64,000 bases of DNA from Sphingobacterium humi. Lineage in GTDB: Bacteria; Bacteroidota; Bacteroidia; Sphingobacteriales; Sphingobacteriaceae. The translations under genes and the position numbers were made by a program. This document shows positions 1 to 9,010 of the stretch, in pieces. Below the pieces are notes generated by a model. It was not told the origin of the DNA, did no database searches, and saw only the letters and a list, made by a program, of their open reading frames with translations. Within the stretch, counting starts at the first letter, position 1, and the number at the start of each line of letters is the position of its first letter. Where the stretch lies: positions 124,001 to 188,000 of the forward strand of contig NZ_WSQA01000007.1 in the NCBI RefSeq assembly GCF_009768885.1. Reading direction: 5' to 3'.

Positions 1-669
1 CGCAATACAACCGTTATTGCACATTACAGGCTCGGTTATGATGGCCGCAAGCTCATCTTTGTGTTTCTCTACCGTGGCTTTTAATAATTCCAGGTCATTC
101 CAAGGCAGGACAATAAATTCTGCGCGGCTATCAGGAGAAATCCCCTTCGACCAGGCAAAGCAGGCCGGATCTTCCCGACTGCCCAAAGCTTCTATGCCCG
201 GCGTGGAGATCCCCCAAGCGACATTGTCGAGCCAACCGTGATAATGCCCTTCAAAACGGAGGAACTTATTTTTCCCGGTTTTTGCACGAGCCACCCGAAA
301 GGCGGTTTGCACCGCTTCGGAACCATCTAGGCAAAAACGGATCAACTCGGCCGATGGAATGAGTTCGACAATCTTTTCGGCCAATTCGATTTCTTGGATA
401 TGTTGGCCGGCGTACAACTGTCCCTCTTCAGAATAGCTGTTTACGGCTTGTAATACCCGCGGGTGGGAATGTCCTAAAATTAAAGGTCCCTGGCTTAAGG
501 TAAAATCTAAATAGGTATTGCCATCTACATCGGTAATCTGGCTACCCTTCGCTTCCTTGTAAAACAACGCATGCGGGTGGTTATATTTTCGAAATTCGGA
601 TGACACCCCTCCTGCCAATACTTTACTGGCTCTGGTTAACAGTTTTTTGGATTCGTCAAATGAGTTCAT
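1..669 (-). CDS. Class III aminotransferase, glutamate-1-semialdehyde aminomutase-like (3' end cut off)
   Basis: This reading frame runs from an ATG at 669 to the window edge, giving the first 223 residues of a protein that is normally about 430 long. It reads as a PLP-dependent class III aminotransferase: LTRASKVLAGGVSSEFR at the N terminus, then DGNTYLDFTLSQGPLILGH and HPRVLQAV, which match the start of glutamate-1-semialdehyde aminomutase and its relatives. CLDGSEAVQTAFRVARA (PLP-phosphate region) and FEGHYHGW follow. The active-site lysine lies beyond the edge. It starts 7 bp after the kelch gene and is the last visible member of the leftward operon. Since the context is catabolic and no heme genes are near, I infer a transaminase of the operon's pathway rather than a true HemL. 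The family is clear; the substrate is unknown. Confidence 0.85.
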   Translation of the reverse strand, partial: MNSFDESKKLLTRASKVLAGGVSSEFRKYNHPHALFYKEAKGSQITDVDGNTYLDFTLSQGPLILGHSHPRVLQAVNSYSEEGQLYAGQHIQEIELAEKIVELIPSAELIRFCLDGSEAVQTAFRVARAKTGKNKFLRFEGHYHGWLDNVAWGISTPGIEALGSREDPACFAWSKGISPDSRAEFIVLPWNDLELLKATVEKHKDELAAIITEPVMCNNGCIA

Positions 670-676
670 GGATAGG

Positions 677-1753
677 CTATTTAAGGTTGTTTAAATCTAT
701 ACTTAAGATACTGTTGCTGCGCACACCGGGGCCCACCTCGCCATTGATGAGGTAGTACATGTTTTTATGCTGCACCGAAGGCAGGGTTAGGCGCATTTCT
801 TTCTTCGGTAGCACACCGACTTCTCGCCATTGATTTTTGGCAATGGAATAAGCCCATACTTCAGGTTTAAAACCAGGATGGGTTGCCGGATCGGCATATT
901 GGGCGGTTTGCTGATCGAGCCCGCCAAAAAAGATAAATTGCTGATCGTTTAAATTCGCGGCTTGTAAAGGTCCTGCGGCCAAAGCAACAGGCAGATCTTG
1001 TAATTTTTTCCAACTGTATGGTTTTTCACCAAAATCTAGCTGATAAGCATCGGTCAGCATGGTGCGTATGGTTTTCCCCTGAGCATCGTTATGTAAGGCA
1101 ATGCCACTGAATACGTAAAAGGAATCTTTGCTAGTTGCGCTAACCGCATTAATGCGGGCTTGACCAGGAAGGTCGGGCAATTGATGCCAGCTATTCTTTT
1201 TTAAATCGTAACAGAATACTTTGCTGGCAGGCGTGCCGGCAAGATCGGAAGAGCCCGTAGCCAGGATCACATGATCGCCAACGCGGGATCCACACATATT
1301 CACTAGGGCCTCCGGCGACTGACTCAGCTGTTCGATCTGCCAGGATTGGCCTTCTTTTTTGAGGTAATATACGGCAGCGGACGGGACATTATCCTGTTCG
1401 GATCCGCCAAATAATAATAGGCCGTTCTTATAGGAAACCGTAATGCCATAGGCTAGTTTCTTAGGTAGTTTAAGGGGCAATTGGCTCCAGCTGCCAGCCT
1501 GCTTAGAATAGACAAAGATGACATCGTGCCAGATTTTCTTTCCACCCTCCCAAGGCATCTTATCGGGAAAGTTGGCTCCGCCGGCAGCAACTAGTTCATC
1601 GCCGACAAAGCCGGCATACATACCCGCAAAGCCTTTGGCATCTGGAATTGCTGGAACAAGATCCGTAGCGGATGGAATCATACGTTGAGCAACAGCTTGC
1701 TCCTGTGGAATTAGCATCATAAATACTGCGATTATAAAGATATAGTAGTGCAT
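677..1753 (-). CDS. Kelch-repeat secreted mutarotase (NanM / cyclically permuted mutarotase family)
   Basis: A 358-residue protein with a signal peptide ending near AQRM (residue 23). Repeated kelch blades follow, seen as recurring GG dyads and W/Y positions such as LLFGGSEQ, FVFSGIAL-like and FIFFGGLDQQ. The arrangement matches the N-acetylneuraminate epimerase (NanM/YjhT) and cyclically permuted mutarotase families, beta-propellers that speed alpha/beta anomer exchange of sialic acids in the periplasm. It lies 11 bp downstream of an SDR gene in the same operon as a sialidase-like protein, and a sialic-acid-lyase-like aldolase is encoded in the sister operon. That supports a role in anomerising a released sugar acid. 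The true substrate may be a sialic acid relative rather than Neu5Ac. Confidence 0.75.
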   Translation of the reverse strand: MHYYIFIIAVFMMLIPQEQAVAQRMIPSATDLVPAIPDAKGFAGMYAGFVGDELVAAGGANFPDKMPWEGGKKIWHDVIFVYSKQAGSWSQLPLKLPKKLAYGITVSYKNGLLLFGGSEQDNVPSAAVYYLKKEGQSWQIEQLSQSPEALVNMCGSRVGDHVILATGSSDLAGTPASKVFCYDLKKNSWHQLPDLPGQARINAVSATSKDSFYVFSGIALHNDAQGKTIRTMLTDAYQLDFGEKPYSWKKLQDLPVALAAGPLQAANLNDQQFIFFGGLDQQTAQYADPATHPGFKPEVWAYSIAKNQWREVGVLPKKEMRLTLPSVQHKNMYYLINGEVGPGVRSNSILSIDLNNLK

Positions 1754-1764
1754 GTTTTTCCTCC

Positions 1765-2568
1765 TTACCAGCTTGTCCAGCCACCATCGACCAGGAGGTT
1801 ATGTCCGGTGATGAAGGAAGAAGCATCCGAAGCCAGGAACACAATAGGTCCGGCGATATCTTCATCTTCGGCAAACCTGCCTAATGGGGTCAAACGTTTA
1901 TAATTAGTTACAAATTCATTCTCGCCATAGCTTTCCTGCACCCCCGGGCCGTAGCCTCCGGGGCTTAAGCAATTGCAGCGGATACCATCTTTTCCGTAAT
2001 AATTGGCAATCCATTTGGTAAAGCCGACCATGGCCCATTTATCATAGGTGTAATTTAGGGGTGAACTCATGCCGGTATTGCCATAGACCGGGAAATTAGG
2101 ACCTACGGCAGCCTGTATAGATCCGATATTGATGATATTTCCAGATTTCTGGAGCTGCATCTGCGCCACAACGGCTTGGGTAATCAGCATTAATCCGGTG
2201 CTGTTGATTTGCTGGGCCTGCTCCCAATCGGCTTTGGTTTGCTCGGCAAGGTTCTTGATCCCCTCCCGAGAGACGGCATTGTTTATCAGCACGTCGACTT
2301 TACCGAAGTCGCTGATCAGCTGTTGTACTAAACTTTTAATGGAATTTTCATCGGAAAGGTCTAAGGAATAGGCATAGGCGGCATATCCCGCGGCGTTGAG
2401 CTCCTCGGCTAGGCTTTGGCAGCTTCCCAACGAACGGGACGCAATAATAACCTTCGCACCGGCATGTGCCAGCGCAATGGACATCGGTTTACCAAAAAGA
2501 CCGGTTCCTCCGGTGATTAAGACAACCTTTCCCTGGAGTGAAAAGCGTTGCATGGTTACATTTTCCAT
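1765..2568 (-). CDS. Short-chain dehydrogenase/reductase (SDR)
   Basis: A 267-residue classical SDR with a Rossmann fold. The N-terminal cofactor motif is TGGTGLFG (residues about 20-27). NNA lies in VLINNAVS, a serine in NIGSIQ, and the catalytic YTYDK (YxxxK) follows. The C-terminal VDGGWTSW ending is typical of family members that oxidise sugar alcohols or hydroxy acids. The basic ASRS after beta-2 favours NADP(H), but this is an inference. Its start overlaps the aldo/keto reductase gene by 13 bp; a second start (MQRF) five codons in would remove most of that overlap. It probably acts on an intermediate of the operon's pathway. Confidence 0.85.
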   Translation of the reverse strand: MENVTMQRFSLQGKVVLITGGTGLFGKPMSIALAHAGAKVIIASRSLGSCQSLAEELNAAGYAAYAYSLDLSDENSIKSLVQQLISDFGKVDVLINNAVSREGIKNLAEQTKADWEQAQQINSTGLMLITQAVVAQMQLQKSGNIINIGSIQAAVGPNFPVYGNTGMSSPLNYTYDKWAMVGFTKWIANYYGKDGIRCNCLSPGGYGPGVQESYGENEFVTNYKRLTPLGRFAEDEDIAGPIVFLASDASSFITGHNLLVDGGWTSW

Positions 2569-3488
2569 AGACGTGGGGTTAAAATATGTTCCGGAATGGC
2601 TGCAAAAGCTTCTGCAGCACGCTGGGCGATGGCTTCCGGAACGGCAGCGCCTTCGGCCAATTGTATGTTTTCTTGTAATTGAATAAGTTTATCAGGGCCA
2701 ATCACGACCGAAGACTGCGGAAGAAGATCGCGGATATAGCTAAAGCAAAGCTGCTGTACAGACATGTTTGCATCACTCGCTAGCGATTGTAAGGTTTGAA
2801 GATAGGGCTTTGCCTCTTGCAGATTTCCCGTCAAGCGCTCAGAATCCTGTAACAACAGCCCTTTTAAAAAGACACTCCGGATAAATACATAAGCAGGACC
2901 TTGCACAAGGCGTCCCCAGTATTCAGAGGTTAACAAGCGTTGATCAAGAATATTCATGGGAATCTGGAACGCAGCGTACAGCGGGTTATCGATAAAATAT
3001 TGGATTTCTAAGGGATGATCGAGCGATACGCCGGCAAGATCGATTAATCCCTTTTCCCGAAGTGCGGTAAACACCTTCGGCAAGAGGGTCTGGATTTGCT
3101 TCGGATTAAAAGAGGATACCATATGGAACAAGCAAAGCGGCAAGCAATCGAGTTTCAATTGCTTCAACGATTCGCGCACGCTGCGCTCGGCTTCGGCAAT
3201 AGCAAGCTCCTCCCGCTGCAAGGCTGCAGCAGAAAACTTAAACTTGGATACCACAAACGCATTTGGGGTATCAGCTTTAGAAAGGGTATTCCCGAGGAGC
3301 TGCTCGGCATTTCCATACTCACGGGCGGAATCAAAACAGGTTATCCCTGCCTGATAGGCAGCCTGGATAAGTTGTTCGGGATCCTCTTGTTGTCCGGCTG
3401 TAGCATCATCGAAAACAACGTAAGGTATTCCTAAAGCAACAGTTCCCAAGCAAAGTTTAGAGACTGGATAGCTTTTTAAATTCGGCAT
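2556..3488 (-). CDS. Aldo/keto reductase
   Basis: A 310-residue TIM-barrel oxidoreductase of the aldo/keto reductase superfamily. The catalytic set is visible: Asp and Tyr in CFDSAREYGNAE, Lys in VVSKFKF and His in LCLFHMV. An NADPH-binding end region appears as SSVVIGPDKLIQLQENI. The resemblance is to the short AKRs that reduce or oxidise sugar-derived aldehydes such as L-fucose or D-threo-aldose dehydrogenase. It overlaps the SMP-30 gene by about 30 bp, so translational coupling is likely. A dehydrogenase next to a lactonase suggests an oxidative route sugar, then lactone, then acid, but this is inferred only from adjacency. Confidence 0.85.
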   Translation of the reverse strand: MPNLKSYPVSKLCLGTVALGIPYVVFDDATAGQQEDPEQLIQAAYQAGITCFDSAREYGNAEQLLGNTLSKADTPNAFVVSKFKFSAAALQREELAIAEAERSVRESLKQLKLDCLPLCLFHMVSSFNPKQIQTLLPKVFTALREKGLIDLAGVSLDHPLEIQYFIDNPLYAAFQIPMNILDQRLLTSEYWGRLVQGPAYVFIRSVFLKGLLLQDSERLTGNLQEAKPYLQTLQSLASDANMSVQQLCFSYIRDLLPQSSVVIGPDKLIQLQENIQLAEGAAVPEAIAQRAAEAFAAIPEHILTPRLWKM

Positions 3489-4281
3489 GTTTTTTACGGT
3501 CGATAATTCGTATTCGTCCTGGTCCTGGCTCCCCCTCTCCCCCAGTAATCACGATGGTATCTTGATTGACAAAGATGTTGCTGGTTAATGTAATGCCGCT
3601 TTCATAGGAATGTAAAGCTTCCCGTTTTAGGTCGTAGCAATGAACCTTGCCCATTCCATAATGGGCAATCCAGAGCATATCTTCATCTTCAAGGCAAAGT
3701 CCATCCGGAAGGTTTTTCGTCATCTCGCCGGAGGGGTGTGCAGGAAGGTTAACCAAGCAGCTGATGGGCTGCTTGGTTGAGGATAGGTTGATTTTAATAA
3801 TTCTGTTTTTATAGCTTTCTGCCACGTAAAGGCAGTTTCGTTTTTTGTCATATACAATGCCATTGGGATAATCGAGATCCCGGGCAATAAGCTTGACCAT
3901 ACCGTTGCTGGCAATAAATACGACAGCACCGGTATGCCGAATGGAATCGGTGAAGAATAATCCCTCTTCCCCGATCCATAAATCATTCGGACAGCTCACT
4001 GGGTAGCCATCCACAGATCCTTCAAAAAAGGTTCCTAAATATACACCGCGAGCATCATAGCGCTCGATGCTACCTTTCAGGCTGTTGCAGATGTAATGAT
4101 CACCATTGCTTGCAATAAATTGTCCGTTCGGACTACTGCAAGCCGCCCATTCCATGGTCGACTGGCAGTCTTCCACCCGAAGAACTTGCTGACCCAGTAA
4201 ATTGGTCACAAAGATTACCCCCTGTTGATCAATAACAGGTCCTTCGGTATAATAAGAAGTTTCTATCAGGTGAGAACTCAT
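3457..4281 (-). CDS. SMP-30/gluconolactonase/LRE family lactonase
   Basis: A 274-residue six-bladed propeller of the SMP-30/regucalcin family, which opens sugar lactones using one divalent metal ion. Motifs carrying the metal ligands are visible: EGPVIDQQG (Glu), CPNDLWIG (Asn), YPNGIVYD (Asn) and LPDGLCLE (Asp). There is no signal peptide, so it should be cytoplasmic. It starts 6 bp after the stop of the M81 gene and overlaps the aldo/keto reductase downstream. Together with that reductase it may form a dehydrogenase-lactonase step. Length and motif order are normal for the family. Confidence 0.8.
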   Translation of the reverse strand: MSSHLIETSYYTEGPVIDQQGVIFVTNLLGQQVLRVEDCQSTMEWAACSSPNGQFIASNGDHYICNSLKGSIERYDARGVYLGTFFEGSVDGYPVSCPNDLWIGEEGLFFTDSIRHTGAVVFIASNGMVKLIARDLDYPNGIVYDKKRNCLYVAESYKNRIIKINLSSTKQPISCLVNLPAHPSGEMTKNLPDGLCLEDEDMLWIAHYGMGKVHCYDLKREALHSYESGITLTSNIFVNQDTIVITGGEGEPGPGRIRIIDRKKHAEFKKLSSL

Positions 4282-4287
4282 ATCAGG

Positions 4288-5757
4288 CTAAGCGGTAAGC
4301 GATTCAAAAGGTAGCATCGGTTTTCTGCGATGCTTATAGGTAAATTGTGTGGCGTCAGCATTGCTTTCACCAGGGGTTTGTATTTTCAAATAAACAGGAC
4401 AAATGTCTTGATAAGCCGCTATCGGTGCATTAACGCCTTTCGCAATGATCCAATGTAAGCTCTCCAATTCCAGATCAAAAATCCGGAGTTGCTGACTGCT
4501 GAATGGCGGCACACGAAGACTGCTAAACACGATATAGTTTCCCGCTTTCGTTTCTACTAGAACCACCTTCCCCATATCGTAGGAAGTCTGCCCACCGTGC
4601 TTTGGCGTCTTCTCCGAGAATTTACCATCCTGGATAGCTAAGACATTAACGGTTAAGGAATACGGCTTCCCCTGGGTAGATGCATCGGTCAGGTCAATTT
4701 GTTGCCAAGAATTTAGCGGTGCTTTGGATAGACTATTCACAAGACCCGGCTGATATAGCACAATAATGCCTTTGGATAAGCCCTTGTTTTCCAAGGCTTG
4801 CAACAGATAAGAACTATCGCCTAAAGCGCCAGCTCCTACATTATCTCCCATATCTAATAATAGAACAGGTTTCGGATAGCAAGTCTCCTTTTCAAGGACC
4901 TCCTCAATGAGCAGCCGTTTTCCTGTAAACCGCGGATAATAGCTTTCAAAAATGGATAAAACCTCTTTCTTAATTGCTGTCGTATCAAAATCAGCTTCAC
5001 TAACTAAAATCAAGGAAGTTCCCATCTCTTCTACATCGGCATAGGGAAATCCAAGGATGATGCTATGCGACAGAATAGCATCCTGCTTCAGGCAATCTGC
5101 AATCTTTTGATAAAGTGACACGCAAGGCTCTACGGCGGTTTCTTGCTGCTCTAAACTTAATGAAGCCGGCAATTGGATGAGCTCCTGCTTCAAGTGCTTC
5201 CCATGTAGCACAAGCTGCTTCATCAGATCGGCACAGCGATTCCCGGTTTTCCATTGATCTAAATGCGGGTTTGTAGCATAGGACACCATCGCGTTACTTA
5301 CGGAAGCCATCAACGGACTCACATTCGCATGCGGATCCAAACTAACGACCATCGGAATCGATGGCCCGACAAGCTTGCGCAGCTCCTGCAACCAATAGCC
5401 ATCTACATCGCGAATTTCCTCACTGGCTGCCGCACCATGTGCAACACAATAGATTCCATCAAATGGCAATGCCGTGCTGATTGCTGCCAACAGCTCTTCC
5501 ACAAGACGTTGAATCACCTCCTTCCGGATTTCTCCTGAAGGGACAGCATCCGCGAAGAACAAAGGCACAATCTCGACATCCTCAGCCGCCATGCCATCGA
5601 TAAAGCCGGCAATCTCATGATGCGCCTTCGCATATCGGGAGAAAATCTCCTCCCCACGAAAGATATGGCCATCAGCGAAATTCTCCCAAACTGTTGGGAT
5701 ACTGCTGAAGGTATTGGATTCATGATAAATGCCAGCCAGGGCAATGCGCTTTTTCAT
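4288..5757 (-). CDS. M81 family metallopeptidase (MlrC-like)
   Basis: A 489-residue protein of the MlrC family, named after the enzyme said to finish microcystin breakdown by opening small linear peptides. The N-terminal signature IYHESNTFSS is present. Later SLDPHANVSPLM and YATNPHLDQ carry residues that fit the zinc site (His/Asp/His). A C-terminal MlrC domain begins near VLLLDMGDNVGAGALGDS (residue about 300). It is cytoplasmic. Most bacteria with this family do not degrade microcystin, and here it sits 4 bp from a RidA gene inside a sugar/amino-acid style operon. I infer cleavage of an amide or N-acyl bond in the pathway substrate. Confidence 0.85.
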   Translation of the reverse strand: MKKRIALAGIYHESNTFSSIPTVWENFADGHIFRGEEIFSRYAKAHHEIAGFIDGMAAEDVEIVPLFFADAVPSGEIRKEVIQRLVEELLAAISTALPFDGIYCVAHGAAASEEIRDVDGYWLQELRKLVGPSIPMVVSLDPHANVSPLMASVSNAMVSYATNPHLDQWKTGNRCADLMKQLVLHGKHLKQELIQLPASLSLEQQETAVEPCVSLYQKIADCLKQDAILSHSIILGFPYADVEEMGTSLILVSEADFDTTAIKKEVLSIFESYYPRFTGKRLLIEEVLEKETCYPKPVLLLDMGDNVGAGALGDSSYLLQALENKGLSKGIIVLYQPGLVNSLSKAPLNSWQQIDLTDASTQGKPYSLTVNVLAIQDGKFSEKTPKHGGQTSYDMGKVVLVETKAGNYIVFSSLRVPPFSSQQLRIFDLELESLHWIIAKGVNAPIAAYQDICPVYLKIQTPGESNADATQFTYKHRRKPMLPFESLTA

Positions 5758-5761
5758 TCGT

Positions 5762-6139
5762 TTATTTTATAAATGCAGTAGCATCCACTTCAAACTTTAA
5801 AATGGTTCCCAAACATCCAATTAAGGTTGTACGTGCGGGAAAAGGTGCTGCGAAATATTCACGGTAAATTGAATTAAAAGCTGGAAGATCTTTCTCATCA
5901 GCCACATAATTACGTACTTGCACCACATCGGCCATCGATAATCCTGCTGCCTCAATAATGCGCTTTAGGTTATCGAAGGATCTTCTACACTCATTCTCGA
6001 AGGTATCTACGACAATCTTTCCTTCCATATCAACGGAAGCTTGTCCAGAAATAAATAAGAACTGCCCACATTTAACGCCCGGTGAGAAAGGCAGGTGGCT
6101 TTGCGGAACACCATCGCCGAACACAAATTCTTTTTCCAT
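5762..6139 (-). CDS. RidA family enamine/imine deaminase
   Basis: A 125-residue RidA/YjgF/UK114 protein. Family members hydrolyse reactive enamine/imine intermediates, typically released by PLP-dependent dehydratases. The key arginine is in FPARTTLIG and the C-terminal FEVDATAF supplies the usual glutamate. LFISGQASVD is the conserved core strand. The gene lies directly between a threonine-synthase-fold PLP enzyme (6 bp upstream) and the M81 peptidase. The pairing with a PLP lyase is functionally meaningful because such lyases create RidA substrates. Trimeric and cytoplasmic by family. Confidence 0.9.
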   Translation of the reverse strand: MEKEFVFGDGVPQSHLPFSPGVKCGQFLFISGQASVDMEGKIVVDTFENECRRSFDNLKRIIEAAGLSMADVVQVRNYVADEKDLPAFNSIYREYFAAPFPARTTLIGCLGTILKFEVDATAFIK

Positions 6140-6145
6140 AGGATT

Positions 6146-7249
6146 CTACTTGTATATTTTCTTTACTAATTCTTCTTTCGTTTGTTTTACGGTATCTACA
6201 TAGCGGCAATCCTGCTGGGTATAGATCTTATTTAAGGCTTGCTGATCTTTGAAACCATGACCTGTAACCAGGCATACCACCGGTTTCTTGGGGTCTACTT
6301 TCCCTAGGCTTGCGGCAGCCATTAGGCCAGCTAAGGCTACAGCACCGGCGGGCTCGCAATAGATACCTTCCTCTTGGGCCAACAGTTTCTGATAGTAGAA
6401 CACTTCTTCATCGGAAACCAAGATGCCATCCGTATCATTAAAAGGCGTTTGCTCCATAATGGCCTCTGCATCTAGCAGGGAGGATACTTGCAAACCGCTA
6501 ATTTTCGTCGTACTGGTAGGCAGAGCCACTGGCTCCTTTCTGGAACGATTCATTAAGGAAGCGATGGTATCATTGCCCTCCGGTTGTACGCAATGGATCG
6601 TAGGATTAAGCCCCGATTGCTTATGTGCTTTCCATTTAGCAAATCCCCGTAAAATGGACAAGTACAGACCTCCTCCTCCAGCCGGCACGAAAACCTGGTC
6701 AACATCTTCCAATTCTTCGGCAATTTCAAAAGCGATGGTCTGCACGCCTTGCATCCCGATCGGTGAGAACTTATAGGCGCTAATTTCCAGCGAGCTATCG
6801 TGCTCTGTGGCCAATTCGCGTAAGGTTTCCATCACTTCGATGGTGCAGCTATCGGAAATCCCGAAATCCTTAATCATCAACAGTTCGGCACCATAGACGC
6901 CCATCTGCTGTACTTTTCCGAATGGCGCGCCATCTACTAAGCAGATGATACATTTCAATCCTGCGGCTGCGGCATAGGCTGCCAATGCAGCTCCTGTATT
7001 TCCGCTGGAAGTGGCCAGGATAGCTTTCTTTCCCTGCTGCAAGCAATTGGCGACTGCCAATGCTGCAAAACGATCCTTATAGGATCCTGAAGGGTTCAGA
7101 TTCTCTAACTTAAAGTATAAGTTTTCCAGCCCTATTTTGTTCCCGATGTTTCTAGCTTTCACTAGCGGGGTATTCCCTTCCCCTAGCGCCACTTGAAATT
7201 CAGGCGCTATCGGGTGGATCAATTCTCGATATGTCCAGATGCCTTTCAA
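6146..7249 (-). CDS. PLP-dependent lyase of the threonine synthase / dehydratase fold (fold type II)
   Basis: A 367-residue fold-type-II PLP enzyme. GEGNTPLV opens the domain, the Schiff-base lysine is in NPSGSYKDR, the PLP-phosphate loop is SSGNTGAALA, and VPAGGGGLYLS is the glycine-rich phosphate cup. Such enzymes include threonine synthase, threonine/serine dehydratase and diaminopropionate ammonia-lyase. No homoserine pathway genes are nearby and a RidA gene follows, so a deaminating or beta-eliminating lyase on a hydroxy-amino acid is more likely than biosynthetic ThrC. It overlaps the upstream SDR by 4 bp. The exact substrate cannot be read from sequence. Confidence 0.8.
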   Translation of the reverse strand: MKGIWTYRELIHPIAPEFQVALGEGNTPLVKARNIGNKIGLENLYFKLENLNPSGSYKDRFAALAVANCLQQGKKAILATSSGNTGAALAAYAAAAGLKCIICLVDGAPFGKVQQMGVYGAELLMIKDFGISDSCTIEVMETLRELATEHDSSLEISAYKFSPIGMQGVQTIAFEIAEELEDVDQVFVPAGGGGLYLSILRGFAKWKAHKQSGLNPTIHCVQPEGNDTIASLMNRSRKEPVALPTSTTKISGLQVSSLLDAEAIMEQTPFNDTDGILVSDEEVFYYQKLLAQEEGIYCEPAGAVALAGLMAAASLGKVDPKKPVVCLVTGHGFKDQQALNKIYTQQDCRYVDTVKQTKEELVKKIYK

Positions 7250-8055
7250 AATGTATCCGGTTTTAAACGATGCTTCATACTGTACGAATTAAAGTTATGT
7301 TCCAGGCCGCCGTCAATTGTCAGGCAGGTTCCAGTAATAAATCCTGCTTGCTCAGTGCATAGCCAAACAATGGCTTGGGCTATTTCTTCCGGTTTTGCGG
7401 AGCGCTTTAGCGGCGTTCTATCCTCAATTTCAGCCTGAATTTGCTGGCTGATATTATCACCCGAGGTACTTTGGTAATCCTGACTCATGCTGGTATCCAC
7501 GCTGCCGGGTCGCACGGCGATAGCACGGCATCCATACGGGCCATAGGTGGTCGCCAGCTCGTAGGTCAGGCTCTCCATCGCTCCCTTACAAATACTGTAG
7601 GCGCTAGCATATCCAGATACCAAGCTCGACATCACACTGGACAGGTTTATGATGCAGCATTTCTGTTGTTTTTCCAGCACCACTTCAGCCACGTATTTGG
7701 AGAGAAAGGCCGGAGCAGTAATGCCGATGGCAAGGGTTTTATTCCAATCGTCGGGGCTACTTTCCCGGATACTTTCCACTTTGCGCCACATGGCATTATT
7801 TACCAGGGCATCAATGCGCCCCCATTTATCCATTACGCGGGTTACTAATTCTTGCAGAAAGGCATCATCACAGAGGTCACCCGGCAGGAATAGCAGATCC
7901 GCAGCGGTTTCTTCTCCATGCGGAATAGCCGCTTTCATGCTATCCTCTTCCCGGTCTACCAGGGCGATGGCATAGCCTGCATGCAGAAAACCCGCAACGA
8001 TTGCTCGGCCGATGCCGCCTGCGGCACCTGTAACGATGGCAACTTTCTTTTCCAT
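7246..8055 (-). CDS. Short-chain dehydrogenase/reductase (SDR)
   Basis: A 269-residue classical SDR. TGAAGGIGRA is the cofactor loop, VDREED after beta-2 has an acidic residue suggesting NAD(H), and NNAMWR, the serine in INLSSVMSS and the catalytic YSICK follow. C-terminal GGLEHNFNSY is less standard than in the other SDR of the operon; the two are not close copies. It begins 1 bp from the deacylase stop and overlaps the PLP lyase by 4 bp, which places it firmly in the operon. Likely oxidation of a hydroxyl group in the pathway intermediate. Confidence 0.85.
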   Translation of the reverse strand: MEKKVAIVTGAAGGIGRAIVAGFLHAGYAIALVDREEDSMKAAIPHGEETAADLLFLPGDLCDDAFLQELVTRVMDKWGRIDALVNNAMWRKVESIRESSPDDWNKTLAIGITAPAFLSKYVAEVVLEKQQKCCIINLSSVMSSLVSGYASAYSICKGAMESLTYELATTYGPYGCRAIAVRPGSVDTSMSQDYQSTSGDNISQQIQAEIEDRTPLKRSAKPEEIAQAIVWLCTEQAGFITGTCLTIDGGLEHNFNSYSMKHRLKPDTF

Positions 8056-8056
8056 A

Positions 8057-8974
8057 TTATCGTTTTAATGGTAATATACCACCCAGAGAGTCCGCAGCCT
8101 TCACCTTCGGTACGGCTCTGGTAAAGAGCACCAAACCATCGGTATCTGCAAACACTTCCTGGGGTTCAAAATCTGTGGAAGCATATACAATCCCCCATAG
8201 ATCCCCTTTTTTAACCTGATCTCCCACCTGCACGCGTCCTTCAAAAATACCCTCTACCGGCGATTGCATCTTTCCTTGCAGATAGCCTGCACCCAGATCA
8301 TCATCCTCTACCCAATAATCTGGTTCTTTAAGCAGCAATGCAGCGCCCTCAATCATCTCCAAGTCTTGCAATACCTGCATACAACCTTGCAGGTAGGCCT
8401 CCACTACTTCGGTACGGATAGGGCCTGGCCCGCCATACTCCACATAAATGGCCGGAACCTGATGATCGCGTGCCACAGACAGGGTTCTACCGTCCAAATA
8501 AGGGTCTGTTCCCCAGATCAAGGGCAAGCCGAAGCACTTCGCCATTCGGCGTTGTTTTTCAAGAATTGCCACATCCGTATGGAGCATATAGCCACTTAAC
8601 GGATAGAGATCAAAAAGCTGCCCACCGGTATGCAAATCTATCAGGTAATCGACGCTAGCAATCTGTTCAGAAACAAGTGCCGCATACCTCAAGGTTGTAC
8701 TACCGTCCAGATCACCCGGACAAACGCGTGCCAAATCCAGCCCGTCTTCACCGCAGCGTTGCCCTTGCTGAAAGGCACTCTTATTGACTACCGGCATCAG
8801 TTTTACCCGTCCTTTTTGCAGTTTGTTTTCCAGCAATTGCCTTAATCTTGCCAGCGCCAGCATCGGCTCATATTCATCGCCATGCACCCCGGCCAGTATT
8901 AATACCGTTGGGCCATCGGCCGCAGCCTGATAGTCATAAAGCTCCGTTTGCAGCTTTTCTTTCATCCTGTCCAC
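8057..8974 (-). CDS. Succinylglutamate desuccinylase/aspartoacylase family zinc deacylase
   Basis: A 305-residue zinc enzyme of the M14-like aspartoacylase family, which removes N-acyl groups from amino acids. Zinc ligands are visible in GVHGDEYEP (His, Glu) and LIDLHTGGQ (His), and the catalytic glutamate fits IYVEYGGPG. The C-terminal part (EGIFEGRVQVGDQVKKGD) is the barrel-like domain common in bacterial members. There is no signal peptide. It is the first cytoplasmic enzyme after the sialidase-like gene, 36 bp away, and may strip an acyl group from an imported compound. MKEK four codons in is an alternative start. Confidence 0.85.
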   Translation of the reverse strand: MDRMKEKLQTELYDYQAAADGPTVLILAGVHGDEYEPMLALARLRQLLENKLQKGRVKLMPVVNKSAFQQGQRCGEDGLDLARVCPGDLDGSTTLRYAALVSEQIASVDYLIDLHTGGQLFDLYPLSGYMLHTDVAILEKQRRMAKCFGLPLIWGTDPYLDGRTLSVARDHQVPAIYVEYGGPGPIRTEVVEAYLQGCMQVLQDLEMIEGAALLLKEPDYWVEDDDLGAGYLQGKMQSPVEGIFEGRVQVGDQVKKGDLWGIVYASTDFEPQEVFADTDGLVLFTRAVPKVKAADSLGGILPLKR

Positions 8975-9010
8975 TAAAATATTGATTAATTTTCTTAATC
9001 TAAAAGCTAA

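Noticed and set aside
1..669. A heme-biosynthetic hemL gene
   Set aside because: The neighbourhood is a catabolic operon with no heme genes, and the catalytic half of the protein is outside the window, so only a family-level call is supported.
4288..5757. Microcystin degradation locus because of the MlrC-type protein
   Set aside because: No mlrA, mlrB or mlrD is present and the M81 family is widespread in non-degraders, so the name should not be taken as function.
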